Part shown: piece after piece, positions 1-10,714 of the stretch
Numbering within the stretch: the stretch's first letter is position 1
Layout of the letters: each line of letters opens with the position of its first letter
NCBI GenBank assembly: GCA_004335635.1
Contig: QAXH01002012.1
Location: 1-35,960, forward strand
Length of the DNA: 35,960 bases
Reading direction: 5' to 3'
From: Chloromonas sp. AAM2
Lineage: Eukaryota > Chlorophyta > Chlorophyceae > Chlamydomonadales > Chlamydomonadaceae
Position numbers and translations under genes: made by a program
The notes under the pieces: model-generated
Database searches by the model: none
What the model saw: only the letters and a program-made list of their open reading frames with translations
Told to the model about the DNA's origin: nothing

Positions 1-3000
1 GCTTGCCGGCGGCCGCTGTGATACGCTGCTGGTCCTCCGTGCTCATGTTCTGCACGCACACACGGTGCACACAAGGGCGGGACATCAGGACTGACTCAAT
101 CCCGCTAGTCCATTATCACCTGTGTCATTGATGGCTTGCTTTCTTCACAAGCGTGTTGAAACCTGGTGTGCAGTGTGTGCCTCCCAGACATAGAGAGAGA
201 ACAACACAGCATGCTCCGAACCCCTTGCACCTGTCCTTCTTTGAACGTCTTATAACCTTGCACGAAATGCGTGTAAAATCAGGGACACTATCCCCAAAGA
301 GGCAATAACCCAGGGACTTCAGTAGAGAAAAGAGCCCAACATGCCAACTGACACACAGCTGGCAAACCTTGTGTCCTCACAAACGTGTTGAAACCTTGTG
401 TACAGGCAGGACATCCACATGCTCTCAAATGTTTGCATGTGGGCCTGAACTTTCCCCTCACCAGCATGCGAGCCATGAGCGTGAGCACATCCCTCGGGCA
501 CCCTCTATCAAAGTAGGTGAGCAGCAGCTTGGACACAATGCGCTTGTCCACACTGGTGCCGCTCTCACTGCTCATGGACTGGACCTGGGGAGGAACAGGA
601 AACGAAGCAGGCCCAAGTCAGGCTTTCACTTGATGGGCACCAGAAGAGCTTACTGAGCACACTATGCATTGACACCTGAGAGGAAGGAGGACTGCAAACT
701 ATCAGCCCAGCCCACCCCCGCTAGCCTCGGCACATGTTAGTACAGCCCATGCCCAAGAGCCTTATGAGCGAAGGCAGGCTGGAGAGCACGCCTCAAAAGA
801 CACCAGCCCAGCTCACGCCTGGCTGTAGCCAACGCGAGATTGCACAAATCAAGACCTAGCTCAGTCCTGGCGCAACCCTGGGGGCGGCCCGTTAGATGAG
901 AGTTGCACCCGGCGTGGCATGACACTAGCCATGGCCCTGGTGTGAGCCCCGCACCAGGCAACGAAGCAGGTGCGGGTCAGGCTGGCACTGAATCGGCACC
1001 CTAGGAAAGAAAGACTGGAGGACAAACTAGCAGGCGTTAGCTTACGCATGGCGGTCGCTAGCCCAGCCCCAGCCCAGCCCTGGCGTGAGTCCATCACAAG
1101 CAAGTACAAGTATCTGGTTCTATCTAGAATTGTACTGATTATATCTAGAATCACCGCTTCAACATGCTTGCGCACTGTACTGGATGAATAGCTGCCGCCA
1201 AAGCCTCTACCTGTGCCATAGCCTTCTCCAGTGCATGGCGCAGCATGGCGCACTCCTGACCGCTGCGTTGAGCGGAAGTGCGCAACTCGCCCATGGCAGC
1301 CATGGCCTGCAGGCGGGGTTCAGTGGCATGGGTCACAAGGGCGCATATGTGTGGAGTGCTGGCGAGCGGGAAGATGCCTGACTGCGTGTCATTTTTGTCT
1401 GCAACTGGCATTGCTAACATGGTTGTTTCCCTGCAGCCGTCGCTGCATTGTTGTTTTGCCTCTGGCTTCTGCTACTGGAACTCTGTCCCAGCTAAGAACA
1501 CAACCAATCCAACCACCCCACCACACGCTGACAACCCTAGACAGAAAACAGCGCAGAGCAACCCAACCCAGACCGCTAAACGTTGTCACATCCATCTCAC
1601 CTGCGCCGCTCTTGTCTCCGCCTCTGCCTGTGTGGCCCGTGCCGCCTGCGCCTGCCTCTGTGCCTCCTCCAGCTGGGCAGCCAACTGACCCGCCCTGGTA
1701 GTGGTGGCACGAACCTGTGAAGGCAAGCACAAGCATCTGATAACTATGTGACAACGTGTTTAGTGCATGTCACGTGCCTGGACGTGCCGTTATGGTCAAC
1801 ACCTTCCGTGTCCTGGCCAAACAACGTGATAGCGCATGTCACATGCCGGGACCTGCTACCGTTGTGAACAAGTGCTGTGTCCTGGGCCAGGCGTCAAAGC
1901 ACCAGTGCGTGTGTGTGCACACACCTCTGCCAACTGACCAGCCCCCATAGTGGTGGCACGAACCTATGAAGGCATCCACAGTCAACTAGCTAAACAGCAA
2001 CCGGTACCTGTAAAAGGAATCCACAAACAGCTAGCTATTGCCTGGACTTGCTATTCTGGTGGACACTGACCAGAGACGCTTAGCACAGGTGCCTGCAAGT
2101 GTGCACACCTCTAGCCTTAGCTTCTCCGCTGCCTCGCTCTCATACGTGAGCTCCCCCAGGGCGGCCTGCAGGTTCGCCACCTCACGCTCCTTCAGCGCCA
2201 GGGCCTCCTCCCAACCTGAAGGTGCAAGGGTGGCAGGCAAAGATTAATTGCTGTACGATTACAAGAAGGGTAAGAGTGAGGTCCAAGCACAAAATGCTGC
2301 GTTTGTATATTGCTGTGCGGTTACTGAAAGGCTGAGGCTTGAAAGGAAAAGTGTGACAAACAGGAAAAAAGATGCTGTACGAGTTCAAGATAGTATTGCA
2401 TCCAGTGCCAAGGCACAGTGCGACATATATTCATCATCATCATCATCATCATTACATGGCTTTCCGTGGTTCAACCCACGGTACTGCAGCTAGACACAAT
2501 TGTTAAGCCAAATATATTGTGGTGCTCAAGACAAAGATCGATTGCTGTACGCTGAGCGTGAGGACCAGGCACTTGCGTCTGCTGCCTATGTGCACCGCCC
2601 CATCGATTGATCAGTACAAATTCATGATGTTGGTGGCCTAGAATCTCATCAGCAGCACTCTGTACAGTTGTTGCTTACCTCCCACTTCCTGCTGTAGGCG
2701 GCCAGCTGCTGACTGTGCTGCTGCCCTCTCCGTGTTCAGCTCAGCAGTCACCTGCAACCGGTATGCAGAATGCGCTACGCATGACACTATCACACAGCCC
2801 AGCATCTGCCCTGATTTGCTAACGTCACATGACGTGTCAAGTAAAGGCACAGCCCAACCCAGTATGTGTGCATCAGACCAAGAGGCGATTAAAATGCTCA
2901 GCAGTGAGTAGTCCCTGCACATCTTGCATCTGTCCTTGCTCTGACGCTTCTGGCCATTTCAATGGTTGATGAAAATTCACCAAGTTTTAGTTCGTCCCTG

Positions 3001-6000
3001 AATTGTGGAACACACCCCCTGTTGCGTGCATCGAAACGGATGTAAGAAGACAACAAAAACCAGGAAAGGTCACCTTCGCCAGCTCTGCCCTGACGGCTGC
3101 CATCTCGCTGGCCAGCTGCTGCCTCTCCCTTGCCGCCTGCTGCGTCCACGCCTCCCGGTCGCGTGCCAGTGCCGCCTGGTGCTCCGCCCGCACGGCCGCC
3201 ACCTCCTCGCCCACACGCTGGGAAACGGTGTCTTCGTCGTCATCCTGAGCGCCAGCGGGCAGGTCAACAGTGCTGCTAACAGGCTAGCTGACCAGAGGTG
3301 TGATACTGCCGCACAGTACACTGCACACCTGGGCGCTCTTTACACCTCTGTTCTATGACACGGATGAAACGTGGCGATCGGAGCCTGTGTTATCACATCC
3401 AAGTCTGGTATCGGCATTGCGCAACTCTCGTCCTGCTTGTGTACCCAACCACCCTGACACATGCCCCTTGAATGAATGTGCGTCCACTGCCACATGGTGT
3501 CACTGATGGTTTGCCTACCTTGGTTCCACCTGCCTGTGCAGCCCCTCACCTGCTCCCTGAGCATCTGTTCCTTGAGCCTGACCAGCTGCACACGCAACCG
3601 CTCCTTGTCCGCCTCAACCGCAGCCACAGCAGCCTGTGCATCCTCCAACTCCTTTCCAACCGCTTCCAACTGAGCACGCAGCTGCAGTTCCACCTCTGCC
3701 GCCGCTGCACTGCCCTCTGCTGGTGCCGCCGCTGGCGGCTGGCTGATGGCAGCTGCAGCAGCTGCTGCATCCAGCTGCTGCTGGAGCAGTGCTGTCTGCT
3801 GGGTGGCTTTGGTGAGGGAGGTTTGTTGGGCAGCTAGCTGCGCCTGCATTGCAGCCAGTTGCTGTTCGTTCTGCTGCAGCTCATTAGACAGCCGCTTGAC
3901 CTGTACGACCAACACATGCATTGGTCGTATGTAAACACTACGGCGCTACAGACTCATCTTTAGCCCAGGCATCGCCGCAAGCAAATATGGACTCAACAGG
4001 ACGGGGCAAACCTGCTACCGTGCACAGTGCAAAATGCTGTTGTGTTGCAACGTGAAGCAAACAGTGTGACAGCCGCATAAAACCAAACACGCCGGTCACA
4101 CACTGGGCAAACACGCTTCTAATCGGACCCTTCCTCAGGAAACCCCACCACGGCTCACAGCTGCAGAATGCACTGCCTGACCCCCTTGTCACGCACACCT
4201 CCGCTGCATGTCTTGCTGCCTCCGTCCTGTGCTCCCTGACAGCTGCCTCCTCCTCCTCCCGCTGGCCCCGGGCCGCTGCGGCGTGCTGCAGTGACTCCAT
4301 CGCAGCCAGTGCGTCATCAAGCTCACGACGCAAGGCCTGGGTTGCACCGGCCTGCAACAAGGGAGGAGGGGAGAGATCGCTTGTGTGTAGTGCAGTAGAG
4401 AATTTCTGGGATGCAACTGCAGAAGGGTTCATGCCTGCAACACCTTGAGGATGACGCCTAGTTACTGGTTACACGTTTCTTCCTAGTCACTGCTTGTCAA
4501 GCATGTACATGATGCCTAGCCTGGCATGTGCACACCGCCTAGCACGTTCAGCAAACCGTTGCACACAACACATCAAGAACTGTGTGCATCTCACGAGCTC
4601 TTGCCTGCGTGGCCGCTGCCTGCTGCATGTCTGTGAGCTCTGCTTGCAGGGACATGACACGCTGACGGGCCACAGTGGCTGCTTCCGCCTCCCGTGCTGC
4701 AGCTTCACTGGCTGCCCGCGTTCGCGCTTCCGCCTCGGCCAGCTGCGTGGCCTGCCACGTGAACGTGTAGCACGTGATTCACCAACCAGCCACAGTACGA
4801 GAGTGCATGCACAAGTGCGTACTAGCAAGATGACACTGCAACAGGCTGACTGGTCTACTATTCCGTGATGCATGTTGCATGTGGCTATTGTGCTGTGCTG
4901 AGTACACAGAATGCATGTTGCTGTGCAAGGGACGATTGTGCACAAACAGCGCGGACGGTTGCAAGATGACAAGCATCATGTATGGCCAGCCATCAGAAAG
5001 CGTCAATACCAACGCAAAGCCACTATTGCTGGCAAGTGCTCTATTTTGACAACAACTTTGAAGTGTGTACTGTGTCTGCACGTCAGACCAACGAGACTAT
5101 CATACCAGTCGTATACAGCAGCCTTTTCCTCCCAGGGCATGGACCATACCATCTTTATGCCCCCAGCAGCAGGCATGCGATCCCAGCGCCTCACCTTAGC
5201 CACCAGCTCAGCCTTCCAGAATGCATCCCTCTCCCTGAACGCCTCGTCCTCCTGTACGGCCTGTTGGCCCCCAGCCGCCCGCAACTCCCCCTCAAGCCGC
5301 CCAGCCTGCGCCTGGCAGGGTGGGTCAGGGCCAGGCAACAAAAGTAAGAAGTAACAACATGGAAAAAAGAAGAATAACAATCTCATCACAAAATTGTTAG
5401 ATCGTTAGCGTTGTTCGTGACAAGCTATAGGCCCATGTGAATGGTCTTGGTAATTGCTTTTTTAGACAATATAAGACAACCAAGTCAATTGAATTGAACT
5501 GAAAGATGCAGAGTGTGTTAGATATGTTTCATTCACCTGAGATCCAAACCTCAGGCCCGCCCTTGCAGTTTTGACTTTGGCCTGAGCACCCTACCTGGCC
5601 AGTGAGCTTTCTAGACTTGATGATCGTCAGGCACGTAACTCCTGGAGTATCGTGGGTTAAACCATGATAAGCCATTCAATGATGATGATGATCATGGTGA
5701 TGAACCCACCTGGGCTGCAGCCAGCTCAGCCCGGCAGGCCTCCAGCTGCTGCTGCAGCTCAGCTGCTTCGGCTGTGGCCTCCTGACTGGCGCTGTACTGT
5801 GCTTCCATCTCTGCTTGAACAGCCAGTAACTGCTGCTTGAGTTTGGTGATCTGCGTGGTGGTCTGCTGGCTGGCGTCGGCGTGGGTTTGGGCCTGGGCAG
5901 CGGCAACCTGCTGTCGGAGCGAGGCAATTTGTGTGGCGGCCTGTTCGCTGGCAGTGGTGTCGGCTTCAGTTGAGGCTGCTAACTGGGCGGTCAGCTCCTG

Positions 6001-9000
6001 CAGCTTCTGCAGTAGGAATACAATTAGAAGGACACAACGTCATTGATGAGTTGCATGACTCCAAGGTACATGGGTTGGTTGACGTGTGCTGAACCGCTCG
6101 TTGGTTGCGGCTTTGGAGCGACATTGAGTCTGCCTGGTGAACATGTGGGCCAAAGCATTGTGCAGGAACCACAGCCAGAATGGATTGCACTTTGGGCTTT
6201 TCAGCACCAAGCTCAGGATTACTGACTGCTTTGCAACATGCATGCATCTTGTAATCTGCCCTGGATATCTTGCTCAGCATTGCCGTTAAGTGGCCTCAGA
6301 CCGGGCTGTAGATTGCACCGCAACTTCAGCTTGCTACAGTTTCAACTTGCACCCACCTGGTCTTGCGCCTTCCAGCGCGCCTCTCCCGCTTGCAAAGACG
6401 TTTCCCTTGCTGCCAGCTTCTCCTCAGCTACCTTCAGCTCCTCTTCTAACTTGGTAACCTTGGACGATGCATCCCCCAGCTTTCCTTCCAATGCCGCAAC
6501 CTTGGACTGTGCCTTCTGCAGCTCTCCTTCCAGCACAACAACCTTGGACAGTGCCTGGTCCATTTCCACAACCTTGGACTGCAGTAGGCCAAGCTGCGCA
6601 GCCCTGGACTGTGCTTGTTCAAGCTCCATTTCCAACGCGACCACCTTGGCAGCCATTTGGCCCATGTCATTCGCGGACGAAGTACGCAATGCACCCAATT
6701 CCCTCATTCCCTCAGCTGCCACCCCAGCTGCAATGGTTAGCTCCTGACGGACAGCTGCAAGCTCTTGCTGCACAGCGCGCAGCTCCGCCCTTAGGGCTGC
6801 TTCTGTAGCCGATGCCTCGCCTTGCTGCTCCTGCGGCTGGTCCCCTGGCTGCTGCTGGGGCTGTGCCTGCACCGCTTCCAGCTTGGCTTGGGCCTCCTTG
6901 AGTTGTGCACGTGCCTGAGGCCAAGCATCCCACAAGCTCAAGCTCACCAATCACAATAAGCTACAATGTATGAAAATCCTCCTGTTTGTGCCTGCCTTTC
7001 AGCAACAAGTGATTGCGTGTCAGTGATCATCTGTGGATCACAGACATGACACCAGGCCTTCAATTGTACCAACATGCCATCATCATAGGTGTATTGCTCC
7101 CCATGCTGCCTCCCCTCCCCACTAAGATCTGGCCCATGACGGGGTGAGCTCATCAGTTGCACTGCTCATGTTAGATTGCACGGCCCCCACCTCCACTGAG
7201 AAGGCCCTTTCTTCCTCATACAGCTCCCGCATCATAGTCAGCTGCTCCCTGACACTGCCAACCTCGCTGCTCCTGAGCAGCTGCAGCTCTTGCTCAGCTG
7301 CCTCCAGCTCCTGCTGCACAGCTGCCAGCTGCTCCCCAGCTGCCTCCAGCTGAACCCTCAGGCTGGCAGCCTGGCTGCTGCGACTGGCTGCCTCCTTCTC
7401 AGCCGTGGCTGTGGCCAGCTGCTCACGAGCAGCTGCCAGCTCAGCCTGTGCTCCACGAGCGGCTGCCAGCTCAGCCTCAGCAGCTGCCAGCTCCTTCTCA
7501 GCGGCTTCTGCACGGGCTGTGGCTGCTTGCAGACCCCTTTCTAACTGGGCGAGCTGGGCCTGCAGTGCTTGCTCAGCCTCGACTGCTTCACCCTGGGCAG
7601 CCTGCACAGGTGTATGGGAGCAGCAGCAACACTCATGTCTCATCTAATCTGGTACATGCAAAGCGGCAAGGCTGCACATGCAAGGCCGCAAAAAGCAGCT
7701 AGGTCACATTGCTTGGCTTGCAATGAACAAATCTGTTAATAGTGATGAATTTTCGCTGCACAGCTCCTGAATATGTTGGCATCCACAGGCACTCGGAACA
7801 GTGCAGTTACTTCTTGGCCTGTGAGTAGACCGTGTCCCACCTTGCCTGACCCCACTGCCGGCATCTGTGCCTTAAGCGCATGCAGCATGTCCTCCATCTG
7901 CTGCATGGTGACGCCAACGTCATGCCGCTCATCCCCAGGCCAGCCCATGTGTGCCCGCATGCCCGCCTGCACTGCCTGGCCCTGCTCCAGCGCATGCTTG
8001 CGTTCCACACCCAGCGACTCACACAACTCACGCACCACCTCGTACATGCCCTGCGTGCATGAGAATCGACGCAAGGATCACCATCACCACTACATATCAC
8101 ACGAGTCTGCCAGAGCACATCATCATGTAATTGTAGTCCAGACGGGGGAAGCGCTCACCATCCTCTCTATACCCGCCTGAAGCTCAAGCACAAGCATGAC
8201 ATGCAAAAGCTATCTACAGCAGCACTAGGAGACACAACACTACTCTAGACAGTGCACCTGGCAAACTAAGCGTGTGCTTGAGGTAAACAACCAACAGCTG
8301 ATGTCAGAAATGGATCTGTGTCTGACACTGTGGCACACAACACTGTGGCAGCTGCCTGTCTTGCTCAGTTGCCTTGCCGCACCTGAACGCGCAGGGAGAC
8401 ATCAAACGCATCATCCCGCATCTTCCATGCCTGTGGATCCACCTTATCCAACGCCCCTGCGCTGCTCTCCCGCACACGCGTCAGCACGTCCTGGACATCC
8501 GTCACATGCGCAGCCTGCTGGGGCTGCTGCTGGGACTGAGCAGCCAGCTGCTGTCTCAGCTGATCAACCTCCTGCTGCTCCAGGGCCACCTGCTGCTGTA
8601 ACTGCTGCACGTCCCGCTGCAGCTGGACTGCCTCCTTCTGTGCAGCTGCCAACTGGTGCTGCAACTGCTCCAGCTGCAGCTGCAGCTGGCCTGCTTCCTG
8701 CTCTGCAGCAGCCAGCTGCTGCTTCAGCTTCTGCACATGCTGATCCTTTGCTGATTCCTCCTGCTGTGCTGCTGCCAGCTGAGCTTTCAAACCTTCAACA
8801 GCCACCATGTGCTGCTGCCTGTCCTTCGCCTGAGCAGCCTGTGCCGCTGCTAGCTGCGACTTCAAGCCGTCCACGTCTGCACTCTCCTGCTGTCCCTGCA
8901 GCATCTGTGCTGCTTGCAGCTCCGCCTTTGCTGCTGCCAGTTGTGCCTTGATGCCTTCCTCCGCCGCTGCATGCTGCTGGTTCTGTGCTGCCTGGGTCGC

Positions 9001-10449
9001 CTGCAATGCACTGTGCGTTGCTTGCAATGCCTGCAGCTGCTCAGCAGCTTCATCCAGCCGTTTGCGGAGCTCAGCTGCCTCTTTGACAGCTGCTGCTGCA
9101 GCTGCAGGCTGCACTGCTGCACCGTTTGCTCCTGCACCAGCACCTGTAACCGCTGCAGATGCTCCCTCCTGCTGCTGCTGTAGCTGCTGTGCACGTGCCT
9201 CTGCCTGCTGCCGGGCTGCTCGTTCTGTTTCAATCTCCTTGATCCAAAACGCATCACGCTCTGCTACTGCGCCTTGGGAGTCTTCCAGCTCTTGCTTCAA
9301 CTGCAAGTACACACATAATTTGCTCCCATGATTCAGGTTCGTACAGCATTGCGCCCTTTCTACAAGCAGCTTTGCTTCAACCTGCTCAACAACTGGAATG
9401 CCAATCTTACATGCTCCATGCCAGCCCTGACACCAATCCCTGCCTTTCGCGTTGCTTGACCCTCCAAAAACACAGCTGCTACAGGCAGCTGCAACCCACC
9501 TTGGCAAGCTGCTCCTCAAGCCGTTTGCGGGCTGCTACTGCAGTATCCAATTCTTCCTGAAGCAGCTCTGCCCGCTCCTTTGCAGCTGCCACCATCTCTC
9601 CTGACTCTCCATCCACTCCCTGGCGCTGGAGCCTAGCCAGCTTATCGCCAAGCATCTCATTCTCATTGGCCAAAGCATCATTCTCCTGGGCTGCCTGGAT
9701 CAGCTGCTCCTTTAGCATGTCTATTTGATTGCGCTGGGCCCTGGACAGCTGTGCTGGGTCTTCGCCACCCACCACATGTGTGGCAACCTTCTGGAGCACA
9801 GAGGTTGCACTGCTGATGGAAAACATGCCTTTGGGAATTTGGCCGGTGGTGGCACGTGTGGTGGCCATGCGTGCAGGCTGAGACATGTGATCTTCCAGGG
9901 CGGTAAATGGTGGGTTGTGGTGCTGGGAGGAGCCGTTGGCACTGCCATTCGCCATGCTGTGTTTGGTGGAGTTCGGGGTTGGCTCGTTCGGGGCATTGCT
10001 GCACAAGCAAGGTTTGAGCACAGGGTGCACGCATGAGCAGCACATGCTGCATGCTGCTGCTTGGTGGAAACATGGCTTGGGTGCTGATGTTTGGCATGCA
10101 TTCGGCCTGCCAACATGAACCAGGAGTGGCAGATGGGGGGCATTGGGTTGTCCTAGGCACTATGATTGCAACCTTGGTACATCGCTCTGGCATTCTTGGG
10201 CAGGTGGGCACCTACCTCTTGACTACCTTTTGAAAGCGGTGGTCATCGAGCTGCGTGCAATCCAACAGCACGCGTTAGAATGTCATCTTGGACTGGCTGT
10301 CGTTCAGGAGCCCAGTGGCTATCATTGCTGAGCAGACGAGCTACCTCGTTCTCAGAGTCCTCCTCGGGTCCAAGCATCGAGTTGAGGTTGTTCGTCAGGT
10401 TCATTGCTTGGTCTCTCGCCCTATTGATCACGCTGCTGACGTTCCACAT
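1..10449 (-). CDS. Giant coiled-coil golgin of the GRAB-domain (GMAP-210/Rud3/plant GC3-GC4) type, 3' end beyond window
   Basis: Predicted Golgi tether. Golgins of this family are long coiled coils whose C-terminal GRAB domain binds Arf-type GTPases at the cis-Golgi. Exons read on the minus strand: 10449-10345, 10250-10216, 9998-9500, 9300-8383, 8050-7841, 7601-7191, 6914-6357, 6006-5710, 5311-5195, 4751-4605, 4351-4199, 3900-3550, 3244-3074, 2751-2679, 2215-2109, 1714-1601, 1306-1211, 584-462 and 49 to beyond 1. All phases join, giving about 1,511 residues in the window. The start (MWNVSSVINRARDQ) resembles plant GC3/GC4 starts, followed by an acidic patch and a Ser/Asn/Thr-rich linker. Residues about 110-1450 are Ala/Gln/Glu/Leu heptad coiled coil. 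From residue 1466, VDKRIVSKLLLTYFDRG begins the GRAB domain, which continues into the last exon (NMSTEDQQRITAA). Nearly all introns are phase 0; the one after 4605 uses a GC donor. The family call is from recognition; length is about twice that of the plant homologues I recall. Confidence 0.85.
1925..1963 (-). other. Candidate 39-nt duplicate micro-exon inside a golgin intron
   Basis: This intron segment copies the 3' splice site and first bases of the golgin exon at 1714-1601. It keeps an AG acceptor, starts with the same codons (VRATT, then MGAGQLAE) and ends at GAG followed by GTGTGT, a usable donor. It is 39 nt long, phase 0 on both sides, with no stop, so it would add 13 residues without shifting frame. 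Whether it is spliced in, used instead of its neighbour, or silent cannot be told from sequence. Confidence 0.4.
2431..2490 (-). repeat. Dispersed repeat with hairpin and (ATG)n tail, copy 1
   Basis: On the minus strand this reads a hairpin (CCGTGG around a TTGAA-type loop, closing with CCACGG), then AAGCCATGTA, then about seven ATG units. It lies in a golgin intron. A second, diverged copy lies in the opposite orientation at 5642-5702. A short body, a terminal hairpin and a trinucleotide tail fit the 3' end of a non-autonomous retroelement; that is inference. Confidence 0.5.
5642..5702 (+). repeat. Dispersed repeat with hairpin and (ATG)n tail, copy 2
   Basis: This segment matches the reverse complement of 2431-2490: GTGGGTT, then AACCA, then AAGCCAT, then an ATG run interrupted by ATC. 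The hairpin arm is partly decayed compared with copy 1. It sits in the golgin intron between the exons at 6006-5710 and 5311-5195. Sequence upstream of the hairpin does not match copy 1, so only the 3' tail is shared. Confidence 0.45.
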
Positions 10450-10714
10450 TTTGCGGACAATTGATGCTGTAGTTTGACACTCAAGTTCCTAACGAGGGAT
10501 CTCAACCTATTTCAATTTGACACGTACAACTTTTGCAGGAAACATCACGTCTGATATGTTGCAATCATGTGCCTTGCCGCAAATCCTGAGGGTTTGCGAG
10601 GCGGACGAGCGGATTGCAATGGTGGTTTGCAACGGCCAACTGCCCTGAACCCTGGTCCTTGCTCTTGTCGAACCCACTTACTTTTGTTGTTGCTATCAAT
10701 TGCTGCTGTGAAAG
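10450..10714. promoter_or_regulatory. Short divergent intergenic region (golgin / HVA22-like)
   Basis: The two start codons face away from each other across 265 bp, so both 5' UTRs and any core promoters must fit here. No TATA box is obvious. The region holds direct repeats of short CAATT/TTTGACA-like words but no motif I can name. A shared, possibly bidirectional promoter is inferred from spacing only. Confidence 0.5.

Noticed and set aside
7122..7190. Extension of the golgin exon past 7191 on the minus strand
   Set aside because: GAG/GTGGGG at 7191 is a good donor in phase 0 with the next exon; sequence beyond loses coiled-coil character.
10243..10344. Continuation of the golgin first exon to a stop at 10243
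   Set aside because: Splicing at 10345 to a short exon at 10250-10216 and then to 9998 makes all phases agree; reading through ends the protein after 68 residues.
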